Part shown: in pieces, positions 7,534 through 17,381 of the stretch
How the letters are laid out: every line of letters begins with the position of its first letter
Position numbering within the stretch: position 1 is the first letter of the stretch
Source of the DNA: Glaciecola sp.
GTDB taxonomy: Bacteria > Pseudomonadota > Gammaproteobacteria > Enterobacterales > Alteromonadaceae
Length of the DNA: 64,000 nt
NCBI GenBank assembly: GCA_029246415.1
Contig: JAQWNF010000025.1
Location: 62,001-126,000 of the forward strand
Direction of reading: 5' to 3'
Notes under the pieces: generated by a model
Seen by the model: the letters and a program-made list of their open reading frames with translations, nothing else
Database searches by the model: none
Told to the model about the DNA's origin: nothing
Made by a program: the position numbers and the translations under genes

Positions 7534-9648
7534 GTGTATTTATTTGAAGGTCTAAAATCCAAAGTTACTGCTTATTTGCCAGATGACCAGGTACAACTGG
7601 TGCAATCTGCTTTTGTGCTTGCAAAAGATGCACACGAAGGGCAAATGCGTTCAAGCGGTGACCCTTATATTACCCATCCTGTCGCAGTAGCCGGCATTCT
7701 AGCGGATATGCACTTTGATCATGAAACGATCATGGCAGCATTGTTGCACGATGTGATTGAAGATACCCATTATTCCCAACAAGACTTGGCTGATAGTTTT
7801 GGTGACGTTGTTGCCGAGTTGGTCGAAGGCGTGTCTAAGCTCGAAAAAATCAAATTTTCCAATAAAGAAGAAGCCCAAGTCGAAAACTTTCGCAAGATGA
7901 TGATGGCGATGGTTCAAGATATCCGTGTTATCTTGATTAAATTGGCTGACCGCACCCACAACATGCGCACATTAGGTGCATTGCGTCCTGATAAACGTCG
8001 TCGTATTGCAACCGAAACCCTTGAAATATATGCACCGATTGCCCATCGTCTGGGGATCCACGATATGAAAAACGAATTGGAAAACTTAGGCTTTGAAGCT
8101 ATGTATCCAATGCGTCATCGTGCATTGCGCAGTGCCGTTAAGCAAGCACGCGGCAATCGTAAAGAAGTTATTGATAATATCTTTGGGGAAATTAATGCTC
8201 GCCTACAACAGCACGGTCTAGAAGCCAGTGTCACTGGGCGCGAAAAACATTTATATTCAATTTACCGCAAAATGCGTAACAAAGAATTGATGTTCAATGA
8301 AGTGATGGATATCTACGCGTTTCGCCTAGTATTTAGTTCTATCGACGAATGCTATCGTGCTTTAGGTGCGATGCATGGCTTGTATAAGCCAATCGAAAAC
8401 CGTTTCAAAGATTACATTGCGATCCCCCGTACTAATGGTTATCAATCATTACATACCTCATTAATTGGGCCTCATGGTATTCCTGTTGAAGTACAAATTC
8501 GTACCCAAGAAATGGATATCATGGCGGATAAAGGGGTAGCAGCACACTGGTTATATAAATCGCCTGACGAAAAAGATACGTCATCTCAACTAAAAGCGCG
8601 AAAGTGGATGCAGTCTTTACTCGAACTGCAACAAAGCGCGAGTTCTTCGTTTGAGTTCATCGAAAACGTCAAATCCGATTTATTTCCCGATGAAATTTAT
8701 GTGTTTACGCCTAAAGGTAAAATTATTGAATTGCCCACTGGCGCGTGCGCCGTTGATTTTGCGTATGCCGTGCATTCGGGTGTAGGTAATACCTGTGTGG
8801 GTGTGCGCGTTGATCGTCGTAATTTCTCTTTATCTGAGCCGTTGCAAAACGGTCAAACTGTGCAAATTATCACATCTCCACGAGCCAAACCGAATGCTAA
8901 CTGGCTCAATTTTGTAGTGAGTGCTCGAGCACGTTCTAGTATCCGTCAGTACTTACGTAAACAACAAACCGAAGATGCACTTGGCATGGGCACGCGTTTA
9001 TTACGCCATGCGTTAGGTCATACAAACTTAGATGATATCGCTCAAGTTGATATTGACCGCGTGGTCGATGAAACCAAACATACTACGTTTGACGAGTTGC
9101 TAGAAGATATTGGATTAGGCAATGAGCTCAGTGCGATTGTAGCCAGACGCTTAGTTGGTGATAGCGATTCGTTAGCGGATGACAAAAAAGGCAAAGTCGC
9201 CATCAAAGGGACGGAAGGCTTGTTAATGCATTATTCTAGATGCTGTTATCCGATCCCTGATGATGAGATTGTCGCTATCCTCAATCCTGGAAAAGGCATG
9301 ATGATCCACCAACACGGCTGTACTAATATCCGTAAACTTTCTAAAGAAGAGCCGCAGCGGGTCTTACCGATGGAATGGGATGATCAAGTTGATGGTGACT
9401 TTAAAGTGTCGGTGAGAGTCGAATTGATCAATCATCAAGGCACGTTAGCTAAGCTGACTAATGCGATTACTACCTGTGACTCTAATATCATCAATCTGAT
9501 TACGGATGAAAAAGAAAGTAACGTGTATTTTGTTGATCTTGAAGTGACCACGCGGAACCGAATCCATTTTGCCGATATCATGCGTAAAATTCGCATTATG
9601 CCCGAAGTGCAAAAAGTCTCGCGTCATAGCCAAAACAAACATATTTAA
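7534..9648 (+). CDS. spoT: Bifunctional (p)ppGpp synthetase/hydrolase SpoT
   Basis: A 704-residue Rel/Spo homologue, near the E. coli SpoT length (702). Domains in order: hydrolase HD domain (residues 1-190, with S-S-G-x-P-Y-I-x-H-P and A-L-L-H-D-V-I-E-D-T), synthetase domain (about 230-340, with Y-R-K-M and the RxKD motif R-F-K-D-Y-I-A-I-P-R, the SpoT/Rel form rather than the acidic RelA form), TGS (about 385-445), helical and zinc-finger region (H-Y-S-R-C-C-Y-P-I-P near 570), and C-terminal ACT (about 630-704). The intact HD residues predict hydrolase activity. The start is GTG at 7534, matching the family N-terminus M-Y-L-F-E. No trmH follows, unlike E. coli. Confidence 0.97.
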   Translation: MYLFEGLKSKVTAYLPDDQVQLVQSAFVLAKDAHEGQMRSSGDPYITHPVAVAGILADMHFDHETIMAALLHDVIEDTHYSQQDLADSFGDVVAELVEGVSKLEKIKFSNKEEAQVENFRKMMMAMVQDIRVILIKLADRTHNMRTLGALRPDKRRRIATETLEIYAPIAHRLGIHDMKNELENLGFEAMYPMRHRALRSAVKQARGNRKEVIDNIFGEINARLQQHGLEASVTGREKHLYSIYRKMRNKELMFNEVMDIYAFRLVFSSIDECYRALGAMHGLYKPIENRFKDYIAIPRTNGYQSLHTSLIGPHGIPVEVQIRTQEMDIMADKGVAAHWLYKSPDEKDTSSQLKARKWMQSLLELQQSASSSFEFIENVKSDLFPDEIYVFTPKGKIIELPTGACAVDFAYAVHSGVGNTCVGVRVDRRNFSLSEPLQNGQTVQIITSPRAKPNANWLNFVVSARARSSIRQYLRKQQTEDALGMGTRLLRHALGHTNLDDIAQVDIDRVVDETKHTTFDELLEDIGLGNELSAIVARRLVGDSDSLADDKKGKVAIKGTEGLLMHYSRCCYPIPDDEIVAILNPGKGMMIHQHGCTNIRKLSKEEPQRVLPMEWDDQVDGDFKVSVRVELINHQGTLAKLTNAITTCDSNIINLITDEKESNVYFVDLEVTTRNRIHFADIMRKIRIMPEVQKVSRHSQNKHI

Positions 9649-9695
9649 CCCTAGACCTAACCCATTACCTTAAGCATTACTAAGTAGGAATTATC

Positions 9696-10082
9696 ATGAC
9701 TAAATCTGTTATCCATTCAGATGCAGCACCCGCTGCGATCGGTACATACAATCAAGCAATCAAAGCCGGTAACACAGTGTATTTATCGGGTCAGATCCCA
9801 TTAATTGCGAGCACGATGGAAATGGTGTCTGATGATTTTGCAGAACAAGCACATCAGGTATTTAAAAACTTGTGTGCCGTATGTGAAGCTGCCGGTGGCG
9901 ATATTAATGACATGGTAAAAGTGAATATCTTTTTAATCGACTTAGGTCATTTTGCTACTGTGAATGAAATCATGGCGCAATATTTCACTAAGCCTTACCC
10001 TGCGAGAGCTGCGGTACAAGTGTCAGCCTTACCGAAAGCCGCTCAAATTGAAATTGACGGTATTATGCAGTTACCTGAATAA
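9696..10082 (+). CDS. ridA: RidA-family enamine/imine deaminase
   Basis: A 128-residue RidA (YjgF/YER057c/UK114) protein that hydrolyses reactive 2-aminoacrylate-type enamines released by PLP enzymes. Signature residues are visible: [11 protein letters not shown] near residue 12, Y-L-S-G-Q-I-P, and the C-terminal A-R-A-A-V-Q-V-x-A-L-P-K-x-A-x-I-E-I-D with the conserved Arg near 104 and Glu near 119. It is probably cotranscribed with spoT (47 bp gap) and followed by recG. The spoT-ridA pairing is known from other gammaproteobacteria such as Pseudomonas. Confidence 0.95.
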   Translation: MTKSVIHSDAAPAAIGTYNQAIKAGNTVYLSGQIPLIASTMEMVSDDFAEQAHQVFKNLCAVCEAAGGDINDMVKVNIFLIDLGHFATVNEIMAQYFTKPYPARAAVQVSALPKAAQIEIDGIMQLPE

Positions 10083-10131
10083 CTGCAATAAACTCAATAA
10101 TCGCCTAAATAGCACAAACAAAGAGAGTCGC

Positions 10132-12219
10132 GTGAGTCTAGCTACCCCAGCCTATGGCCATCAGCCTATTACTGCTTTAAAAGGCGTTGGGGCAAAGGTC
10201 GCAGAAAAACTAAGTAACCTTGGCTTGCGCACCGTTCAAGATGTGTTGTTTCATTTGCCACACCGTTACGAAGACAGAACGCATATCTATAATATTGTCG
10301 ATTTGTATCACGGTATTCATGCAACCATTCAAGGTGAAGTGATCCAAAGCGATATTGTGTTTGGTCGTCGTCGCGCCTTAGTGATCAAAATTAAAGATGC
10401 ATCTGGGATTATCACGTGCCGGTTTTTCTATTTTTCTGCGGCACAAAAAGCACAATTAACTCCAGGTACGCAAATTCGTGCCTTTGGTGAATATCGTCGC
10501 GGCAAGCATGCATTAGAATGTGTTCACCCAGAATATAAAGTCGTTAATCCCACTGACATTACCCCTATGGCTGAAAGCCTGACACCGGTTTATCCAACGA
10601 CCGATGGGGTTAAACAAATCACGTTGCGCAACCTAACCGAACAAGCGCTGTTAGCGATGGAGCAAGGTGCGTTAGCTGAGCTCATGCCTGAAGGTATGTA
10701 TGCACAACAAATATCCCTAAATGAAGCGTTACATATCGTGCATCGCCCGCCACCAGATGTGTCGTTACATTTGTTCGAAGAAGGCAAGCATCCAGCGCAG
10801 CAGCGCTTAATCTTAGAAGAGCTTATGGCACATCAGTTGAGTGTGTTAAAGATGCGCGCCAACAATGAAGTCCAACCCGGCTTTGCCATTGCTCAAGATG
10901 ATGCATTACAGCAGCGCTTTTTAGCGACGTTAGCGTTTGCACCGACCAATGCTCAAGCTCGCGTCGTGCGCGAAATTCAACATGATATGCACCAGCCTTA
11001 TCCCATGATGCGTTTAGTTCAAGGTGATGTCGGTTCGGGAAAAACGTTAGTAGCAGCATTAGCAGCGCTAAATGTGATTGCAGCTGGCTATCAAGTGGTG
11101 TTGATGGCACCGACAGAGTTATTAGCTGAGCAACATGCCCAGAACTTTGCTACATGGTTTGGTGAGTTAGGTATTCATGTTGGTTGGTTAGCCGGTAAGT
11201 TAAAGGGTAAAGCGCGTGAGCAAGTACTTACTGCGCTGGAGTTAGGTGATATTAATTTGTTAGTGGGCACTCACGCAGTGTTTCAAGAAAAAGTCATTTA
11301 TCATAATTTGGCGATGGTGATCATTGATGAACAACACCGTTTTGGCGTACATCAGCGTTTAGCGTTGCGTGAAAAAGGTGAGATGCAAGGGCGTTTTCCG
11401 CATCAATTAGTCATGACTGCGACCCCAATCCCTCGGACATTGGCTATGACGGCGTATGCTGATCTTAATACATCGGTGATTGATGAGCTTCCTCCAGGAC
11501 GCACGCCAGTACAAACTATCGTGGTACCGAGTGCTCGGCGTGACCAAATTATGGCGCGTGTTCACAAGTCGGTTACCGAAGATAGCAGACAAGTATATTG
11601 GGTGTGTACCTTAATTGAAGAATCAGAAGTATTACAAAGCCAAGCTGCCGAAGATACGTATGTTGCACTAAAGACTGCTTTACCTGATTTGAAAGTAGGG
11701 CTCGTTCATGGGCGGATGAAACCCGCCGAAAAGCAAGCGATTATGGCGCAATTTAAAGCGGCTGAATTAGATGTATTAGTGGCCACTACGGTGATTGAAG
11801 TGGGCGTTGATGTGCCGAATGCTAGCCTGATGATCATTGAAAATCCAGAACGCTTAGGCTTGGCACAACTACATCAATTGCGTGGTCGCGTGGGGCGAGG
11901 CTCAGTCGAAAGTCACTGTGTCTTGATGTACGACGGCACATTATCCAAGACGGCGACAAAACGTTTAGGGGTATTGCGGGATTCTAATGATGGGTTTTAT
12001 ATTGCACAAATGGATTTAGAAATTCGTGGCCCAGGTGAGATATTAGGCACAAAACAAACTGGGATCGCAGATTTGAAAATTGCCGATCTAGTGCGTGACG
12101 GGCATTTACTCGACCAAGTACAAAACTTAGCTGCCGATTTATTTGCTCATCATCCAGCCAATGCACAAGCGATGATTAATCGCTGGTTAGGTGCCAAGGA
12201 GCAGTATTCTAATGCCTGA
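10132..12219 (+). CDS. recG: ATP-dependent DNA helicase RecG
   Basis: A 695-residue RecG that regresses stalled forks and branch-migrates Holliday and D-loop structures. The N-terminal wedge domain shows L-K-G-V-G-x-K-V-A-E-K-L, L-F-H-L-P-H-R-Y-E-D-R-T and the OB-fold F-F-x-F-x-A-A. The helicase core has Walker A G-D-V-G-S-G-K-T near residue 302, D-E-Q-H-R-F-G-V, M-T-A-T-P-I-P-R-T-L, and the C-terminal V-I-E-V-G-V-D-V-P-N-A and L-R-G-R-V-G-R-G motifs. The GTG at 10132 is chosen because it gives the usual length (693 in E. coli) and the family N-terminus; the open frame further upstream overlaps ridA and has no conserved content. It overlaps rsmJ by 8 bp. Confidence 0.96.
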   Translation: MSLATPAYGHQPITALKGVGAKVAEKLSNLGLRTVQDVLFHLPHRYEDRTHIYNIVDLYHGIHATIQGEVIQSDIVFGRRRALVIKIKDASGIITCRFFYFSAAQKAQLTPGTQIRAFGEYRRGKHALECVHPEYKVVNPTDITPMAESLTPVYPTTDGVKQITLRNLTEQALLAMEQGALAELMPEGMYAQQISLNEALHIVHRPPPDVSLHLFEEGKHPAQQRLILEELMAHQLSVLKMRANNEVQPGFAIAQDDALQQRFLATLAFAPTNAQARVVREIQHDMHQPYPMMRLVQGDVGSGKTLVAALAALNVIAAGYQVVLMAPTELLAEQHAQNFATWFGELGIHVGWLAGKLKGKAREQVLTALELGDINLLVGTHAVFQEKVIYHNLAMVIIDEQHRFGVHQRLALREKGEMQGRFPHQLVMTATPIPRTLAMTAYADLNTSVIDELPPGRTPVQTIVVPSARRDQIMARVHKSVTEDSRQVYWVCTLIEESEVLQSQAAEDTYVALKTALPDLKVGLVHGRMKPAEKQAIMAQFKAAELDVLVATTVIEVGVDVPNASLMIIENPERLGLAQLHQLRGRVGRGSVESHCVLMYDGTLSKTATKRLGVLRDSNDGFYIAQMDLEIRGPGEILGTKQTGIADLKIADLVRDGHLLDQVQNLAADLFAHHPANAQAMINRWLGAKEQYSNA

Positions 12220-13066
12220 TTTTACTGGACGTATCTTACTTAATAACCAACAAAACCCCCTGTCACTGATAAAATTCAATGATGTCTTATCAGATATCAA
12301 ATACCTTAAAGAGCTAGCAAGTACTTACCAACTTGATTTTGTTGGGTTACAAAAACTATCCGATATTTATACTGATAAAGCTGTTAATCAATATGGTCAA
12401 CATGCTTTAGTCAGTGTCGACGAGGGCGTTGGTTTAGTCGACCTACACGATCCAAAATTATTGCCTTTGTGCGTCGATTTTACCGCTGATGCATTGTTGT
12501 ATCGCAAAGATAAAGGCGGTGGTAAAAATGAAGCTATCGCCAAAGCGGTCGGTATAAAAGGTATATTTCGGCCAAGCGTGGTCGATGCGACGGCAGGGTT
12601 AGGCACGGACAGTTTTATTTTGGCGTCGCTTGGTTGCCAAGTCACCCTGTTGGAACGTACTAATATTGTGTGTGCATTGTTACATGATGGCCTAGAGCGC
12701 GGTCGTCAAGACGGGCAAAGTATGGACATCGTTGCGCGTATGCAGTTATTACCTGGCAACGCTGTTGAAAGATTACACGCGTTAGCACAAGGTGAGGTTG
12801 AGCAAAAAAATACCGTAGACGTGGTCTACTTAGATCCGATGTTTCCACATAAGAAAAAATCAGCTGCCGTAAAAAAACCAATGAAAATGTTTCAAACCTT
12901 ATTAGGTCATGATGCCGACGCTGATGATTTATTAACACCAGCGCTGGCGTTAGCGAGTAAACGAGTCGTCGTAAAGCGACCCAATTATGCGCCTTTTTTA
13001 CAAGACCACACCCCAACAATGCAAATTAAAGGTAAAAAGCACCGCTTTGATGTGTACCTGCTCTAA
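12212..13066 (+). CDS. rsmJ: 16S rRNA m2G1516 methyltransferase RsmJ
   Basis: A 284-residue SAM-dependent methyltransferase of the RsmJ (YhiQ) family acting on G1516 of 16S rRNA. The SAM motif is V-V-D-A-T-A-G-L-G-T-D-S-F-x-L-A near residue 130, and the catalytic-type Y-L-D-P-M-F-P segment is near 205, followed by the Lys-rich P-H-K-K-K-S-A-x-V-K-K. ATG at 12212 has AAGGAG 10 bases upstream and overlaps the end of recG, which suggests coupling. It is about 30 residues longer than E. coli RsmJ, the extra being N-terminal. Its 3' end overlaps the convergent pmbA by 4 bp. Confidence 0.93.
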   Translation: MPDFTGRILLNNQQNPLSLIKFNDVLSDIKYLKELASTYQLDFVGLQKLSDIYTDKAVNQYGQHALVSVDEGVGLVDLHDPKLLPLCVDFTADALLYRKDKGGGKNEAIAKAVGIKGIFRPSVVDATAGLGTDSFILASLGCQVTLLERTNIVCALLHDGLERGRQDGQSMDIVARMQLLPGNAVERLHALAQGEVEQKNTVDVVYLDPMFPHKKKSAAVKKPMKMFQTLLGHDADADDLLTPALALASKRVVVKRPNYAPFLQDHTPTMQIKGKKHRFDVYLL

Positions 13067-14394
13067 TTACCGGCTATTTGCATTTCACTGATGAGTACTG
13101 AACCAGTCTGAATACTGCCTCTCGCTTCAATATCATTCGCTACGCCAGTGATATTTTTGAGCATCGTCTTGAGATTACCTGCAATGGTGATTTCATGCAC
13201 CGGGTATTGAATGATCCCGTTTTCTACCCAAAAACCTGCCGCACCGCGCGAGTAATCGCCAGTCACGCCATTAACTCCTTGTCCCATTAATTCGGTCACC
13301 AGTAGGCCTGTGCCCATCTCCTGTAACAATGCTGCTTGATCCGGCGCATTGGTTGATACATACCAGTTATGAATGCCACCAGCATGGCCAGTGGTGGTCA
13401 AGCCCATCTTACGCGCTGAATAACTCGTTAAAAGATAATGCTGTAGCATGCCATTTTCGACAATTTGCATATCTTTGGTTTGCACGCCTTCGTTATCAAA
13501 CGGCGAACTGGCTAAGGCGCGCTTTACGTGTGGTTTTTCGTCAATACTCATCCACTCAGGTAATACTTGAGTGTAGATCGAGTCGAGTAAAAATGACGAT
13601 TTTCGATATAAACTACCGCCACTGATTGCCCCAACAAAATGGCCAAATAAGCTCGACGCGATTTGTCGATCAAACACCACTGGGTATTTGCCGGTATTAA
13701 TTTTACGTGCATCTAAGCGGTCAATTGCGTTTTTAGCTGCTTCCAGGCCAATTTCTTCAGGAGCACTGAGTTCGCTACTGACACGCGAAACACTATAAGC
13801 ATAATCCCGCTGCATATCTTGCTCGGATTGACTGAGCACAACGCAGCTTAAGCTATAACGGGTGCTCGGGTAACCAGCAATTAATCCATGCGAGTTACCG
13901 TACACTCGACATCCGACATTAGCGTTATAACTAGCGCCATCGGAGTTGGTAATTTTGTCGCTGCTATCTAATGCTGCTTTTTCTGCGGCGAGCGCATAAG
14001 CTAGGCCTTGTTCAGTATCTAATTCAATGGGGTGATATAAGTCACAATCGGGAATGTAGGTCGCAATTTGATCTGAATCGGCAATACCATTACAGTCATC
14101 TTCTCCGGTATGTTTGGCTATCTCGATGGCTTTTTGTACGGTTAATGATAATGCTTCAGGCGATAAATCTGCTGTGGAGGCAGAGCCTTTATGACGACCA
14201 ACATAGACGGCAATACCTAAGCCACCATCATTGGTAAATTCAATGTTTTCGACTTCTTGCATACGTGCCGAGACGGCGATCCCTTGAACTTTCGACATAC
14301 TCGCTTCGGCTTCCGTTGCGCCTTGTGCTTTGGCCATGGCTAATACATCACTAACGACCTGTTTGATGTCTTCGAGTTGCTGTTTTGTTTGCAT
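13063..14394 (-). CDS. pmbA: Metalloprotease-related protein PmbA (TldE)
   Basis: A 443-residue PmbA/TldE protein, partner of TldD in a heterodimeric zinc protease that matures small peptides and degrades unfolded peptides. Family marks include V-E-N-I-E-F-T-N-D-G-G-L-G-I-A-V, R-K-G-S-A-S-T-like G-S-A-S-T-A-D-L-S-P, S-L-Y-R-K-S-S-F-L-L-D, A-S-S-P-F-D-N-E-G-V-x-T and T-G-D-Y-S-R-G-A-A-G-F-W-V-E-N-G. As is normal for TldE it lacks the HExxH zinc motif. The ATG at 14394 is preferred; an in-frame TTG at 14415 would add seven residues. It faces darP across about 75 bp, and tldD lies just beyond on the same strand as pmbA. Confidence 0.95.
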   Translation of the reverse strand: MQTKQQLEDIKQVVSDVLAMAKAQGATEAEASMSKVQGIAVSARMQEVENIEFTNDGGLGIAVYVGRHKGSASTADLSPEALSLTVQKAIEIAKHTGEDDCNGIADSDQIATYIPDCDLYHPIELDTEQGLAYALAAEKAALDSSDKITNSDGASYNANVGCRVYGNSHGLIAGYPSTRYSLSCVVLSQSEQDMQRDYAYSVSRVSSELSAPEEIGLEAAKNAIDRLDARKINTGKYPVVFDRQIASSLFGHFVGAISGGSLYRKSSFLLDSIYTQVLPEWMSIDEKPHVKRALASSPFDNEGVQTKDMQIVENGMLQHYLLTSYSARKMGLTTTGHAGGIHNWYVSTNAPDQAALLQEMGTGLLVTELMGQGVNGVTGDYSRGAAGFWVENGIIQYPVHEITIAGNLKTMLKNITGVANDIEARGSIQTGSVLISEMQIAGN

Positions 14395-14470
14395 AATGTC
14401 GGTTTCGCTATCCAAGTTTGTGGTTCCGTTGTTATAATAGAACCATATTCAAAAGAAAAAGTTAAATGTT

Positions 14471-14992
14471 ATGTCCCAAGAAGAATTTACAGCCGCCCCA
14501 GATGAAGATGATAATTGGGTTAGTAAAACTCAACTAAAACAACAAGCTGATGCATTACATCAGGTCGGCAGAACCTTAGTGGGCCTGACTAAGAAAGCCT
14601 TAAAAACGATTCCTATGTCAGAAGATCTGGCTGATGCAGTAGCACTAGCGCAGCGTATCGATAAGAAAAAAGAAGGCTATCGTCGTCAATTACAATTAGT
14701 GGCTAAGTTGTTACGTCAATCGGATTTTGAACCAATTGAAAACGCATTAGCAGTGCTTAACGCTAAACAGCGTCAATCAAATCAAGCTTTTCATGCGATT
14801 GAAATCGCGCGTGACGAACTAATACAGCAAGGTGATGAAGCAGTTGAAGCATTGCTTAATACTTATCCTGACCTTGATCGTCAACGTTTACGTCAACTTG
14901 TTCGCCAAGCTAAAAAGCAAGCAGAACAAAATAAGTCGCCTAAAGCCTCACGTGAGATTTTTCAGTACCTCAAAAGTGTCATGCCAAACTAA
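14471..14992 (+). CDS. darP: Ribosome-associated protein DarP (YjgA)
   Basis: A 173-residue DUF615 protein, the late 50S assembly factor DarP/YjgA. Recognisable segments are W-V-S-K-T-Q-L-K-Q-Q near residue 16, L-K-T-I-P-M-S-E-D-L near 45, the R-R-Q-L-Q-x-V-x-K-L-L-R helix near 75, and the C-terminal R-Q-R-L-R-Q-L-V-R-Q-A-x-K-Q. It is highly charged and soluble. Divergent from pmbA, as in E. coli and Vibrio, where darP and pmbA are also neighbours. A convergent hairpin separates it from tldD. Confidence 0.95.
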   Translation: MSQEEFTAAPDEDDNWVSKTQLKQQADALHQVGRTLVGLTKKALKTIPMSEDLADAVALAQRIDKKKEGYRRQLQLVAKLLRQSDFEPIENALAVLNAKQRQSNQAFHAIEIARDELIQQGDEAVEALLNTYPDLDRQRLRQLVRQAKKQAEQNKSPKASREIFQYLKSVMPN

Positions 14993-15016
14993 TTAGAGAA
15001 GTTATTAACACGTCGA

Positions 15017-15049
15017 ACGCTATAACCTAAGTGTGAATGGTTATAGCGT
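15017..15049. terminator. 11-bp hairpin between convergent darP and tldD
   Basis: ACGCTATAACC (15017-15027) and GGTTATAGCGT (15039-15049) are perfect arms around an 11-base loop, placed between two convergent genes. Neither strand has a clean T run after the stem, so it may act as a bidirectional weak terminator or an mRNA 3'-end stabiliser. Confidence 0.5.
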
Positions 15050-15081
15050 AATCAGATTAATTAGCGCATGTGCTTGCAAGT

Positions 15082-16527
15082 TTACTGCGTGCCACCAACG
15101 GTGATTTCATCTACCTTAAGGCTCGGTTGACCGACACCTACAGGGACACTTTGACCATCTTTACCACACACACCTACGCCTTTATCCAAGGCTAAATCAT
15201 TGCCGATCATCGAAATTTTACCCATCACATCTGGGCCATTGCCAATTAAGGTTGCGCCTTTGATTGGGGTACTAATTTTACCGTCTTCGATTAAATAGGC
15301 TTCTGATGTCGAGAATACAAATTTACCGGATGTAATATCGACTTGTCCGCCACCAAAGTTGGGTGCAAATACGCCTAATTTAATCGTACTGATAATATCT
15401 GCTTGCGTGTGTTCACCACCAAGCATATAGGTATTGGTCATACGTGGCATAGGCAAATGTGCATAGGATTCACGTCGACCATTACCGGTCGGTGCCACAC
15501 CCATTAACGATGCATTGTGTTTATCTTGCATGTAACCTTGTAAGATCCCATCTTCGATAAGGACATTGTACTGTGACGGTGTCCCTTCATCATCGATGGT
15601 CATTGATCCGCGACGATTAGACATAGTGCCATCATCGACCACCGTTACGCCTTTTGCTGCGACTTGCTGACCAATTTTGCCTGAGAACGTCGATGAACCT
15701 TTACGGTTAAAATCCCCTTCTAAACCGTGTCCTACCGCTTCGTGTAATAACACACCAGGCCAACCATTGCCTAACACGACAGGCATATTGCCAGCAGGGG
15801 CGTCAACGGCTTGTAAATTAATCCGAGCCATCTTTATGGCTTCATCGGCTAAACACTCGTAAAATGGCTTACCGTTATCATCAGACAAAAAATAATCATA
15901 GGCATAACGACCACCTGCACCAGAACCACCGCGTTCACGGCGTTCACCTTCTTCAAGTAAGACCGATACATTTAAACGGATCAATGGGCGCTGGTCAGTA
16001 GCAAAAGTACCATCTGTTGCGGCGATCAAGATCTCTTCATACACACCAGTAATACTGACACTGACTTGCGAGGCATTGGATGCTTGTTCACGGATATATT
16101 TATCTGTGGCTTTGAGTAAGGCGATTTTTTCGGCATCTTGCATTTGCAATAATGGGTTATCGCTCATGTACATGGCATCAGCATGTATGGTTGCAAACGG
16201 CGTAATCGCTTGTGTCACATTGACCGCTGGGGCAATTGAGCGGGCTGCTTTGGCTGCATCGTGTAATGCGGTAATATTGATATCATCCGAATACGCAAAG
16301 CCGGTTTTTTCACCACTGATGGCACGCACACCAACACCGCGTTCGATGTTGTAGCTACCATTTTTAATGATGCCGTCTTCTAACACCCAAGTTTCGTGTT
16401 GTGAAGATTGAAAGTATAAGTCAGCATAGTTCACGTCATGCGTACACAACAAGCCCAGTGTTTCGTTAACTTGCGCTACGGATACCCCTGAGGCATCGAG
16501 TAAATTAGCTTGGACTGATGAAGTCAC
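15082..16527 (-). CDS. tldD: Zinc metalloprotease TldD
   Basis: A 481-residue TldD, exactly the E. coli length. It is the catalytic subunit of the TldD/TldE peptidase. The zinc motif [12 protein letters not shown] is near residue 262, and the later [11 protein letters not shown]-x-G-Q-P with the third-ligand Cys is near 454. The N-terminal [14 protein letters not shown] segment is also conserved. It is the last gene of the mreB-to-tldD minus-strand series, 8 bp after the amidase gene. Confidence 0.97.
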   Translation of the reverse strand: MTSSVQANLLDASGVSVAQVNETLGLLCTHDVNYADLYFQSSQHETWVLEDGIIKNGSYNIERGVGVRAISGEKTGFAYSDDINITALHDAAKAARSIAPAVNVTQAITPFATIHADAMYMSDNPLLQMQDAEKIALLKATDKYIREQASNASQVSVSITGVYEEILIAATDGTFATDQRPLIRLNVSVLLEEGERRERGGSGAGGRYAYDYFLSDDNGKPFYECLADEAIKMARINLQAVDAPAGNMPVVLGNGWPGVLLHEAVGHGLEGDFNRKGSSTFSGKIGQQVAAKGVTVVDDGTMSNRRGSMTIDDEGTPSQYNVLIEDGILQGYMQDKHNASLMGVAPTGNGRRESYAHLPMPRMTNTYMLGGEHTQADIISTIKLGVFAPNFGGGQVDITSGKFVFSTSEAYLIEDGKISTPIKGATLIGNGPDVMGKISMIGNDLALDKGVGVCGKDGQSVPVGVGQPSLKVDEITVGGTQ

Positions 16528-16535
16528 ATGTTCTC

Positions 16536-17372
16536 CTAAAAATATTGACGGTGCTGTTGCACATTAAGTGCATTTCTAATCTCATCATGCCGAATAGGAT
16601 CGGTTTTAGCAATCACAAATCCTGCATTATGTTTAATAATATCTAAGACGTCGCCCCACGGTGAATAAATGGCAGAGTGGCCATAGGTTTGACGGCCATT
16701 TTCATGTGTGCCACCTTGATTGGCTGCAATCACATAACATTGATATTCAATTGCTCGTGCTGAGAGTAAATGATGCCAATGGGCTTTTCCTGTCGTTTGG
16801 GTAAACGCCGCGGGGACAACCAAATAATCAATCGCTTGGTCTTTTACCATCGCATTAAATAACGTGGAAAAACGTAGATCGTAACAAATACACACCCCAA
16901 TGCGACCAAAATCGGTTTCTAATACCACAGGTTCCGTGCCTGCTAAAGTAGAGTCGGATTCTCGATAGCTACCCGTAGCATCATCAATATCTACATCAAA
17001 CAAATGTGTCTTGTGATATTTACCCACTTGTTGACCATGGGGATCAAAACATAATGCAGTTGCGTACATTTTGTCTTTATCAGGGCTAGGAGTAGGAATT
17101 GAACCCGCGATGAGCCAAATGTTATAACTTTTAGCAATACTGGCAAGACGATCCACTAGCTGTGTTTGCACCTCAGGCTGCAATAGTGTTAATGCGCTGC
17201 TTTCACGCCCACCAAAAAACGCAAAACATTCTGGAAGCACAACGATTGAAGCTAGATTAGGATCACTATCGCGTTTGGCTAGTTCCAGTTGTTCGATAAC
17301 TTGAGTAAAGTTATCGTCAATATTAGGGCTTGAGACGAGTTGGATCGCCACTAAATTTACAGGTTGTTTCAT
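16536..17372 (-). CDS. Carbon-nitrogen hydrolase, deaminated-glutathione amidase (Nit1) type
   Basis: A 278-residue nitrilase-superfamily amidase. The Glu-Lys-Cys triad is clear: Glu in V-V-L-P-E-C-F near residue 49, Lys in Y-H-K-T-H-L-F-D-V near 120, and Cys in [10 protein letters not shown] near 160. The K-T-H-L-F-D-V-D and H-W[15 protein letters not shown] segments resemble Nit1, which removes the amide from deaminated glutathione, more than the omega-amidase Nit2. This substrate assignment is an inference from motif similarity. It sits between yhdP (9 bp) and tldD (8 bp), a common gammaproteobacterial arrangement. Confidence 0.88.
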   Translation of the reverse strand: MKQPVNLVAIQLVSSPNIDDNFTQVIEQLELAKRDSDPNLASIVVLPECFAFFGGRESSALTLLQPEVQTQLVDRLASIAKSYNIWLIAGSIPTPSPDKDKMYATALCFDPHGQQVGKYHKTHLFDVDIDDATGSYRESDSTLAGTEPVVLETDFGRIGVCICYDLRFSTLFNAMVKDQAIDYLVVPAAFTQTTGKAHWHHLLSARAIEYQCYVIAANQGGTHENGRQTYGHSAIYSPWGDVLDIIKHNAGFVIAKTDPIRHDEIRNALNVQQHRQYF

Positions 17373-17381
17373 GCTAAAGAT

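Noticed and set aside
9964-10131. Upstream extension of the recG frame by 56 codons
   Set aside because: It overlaps ridA, is not conserved in content, and would make RecG much longer than the family; the GTG at 10132 fits.
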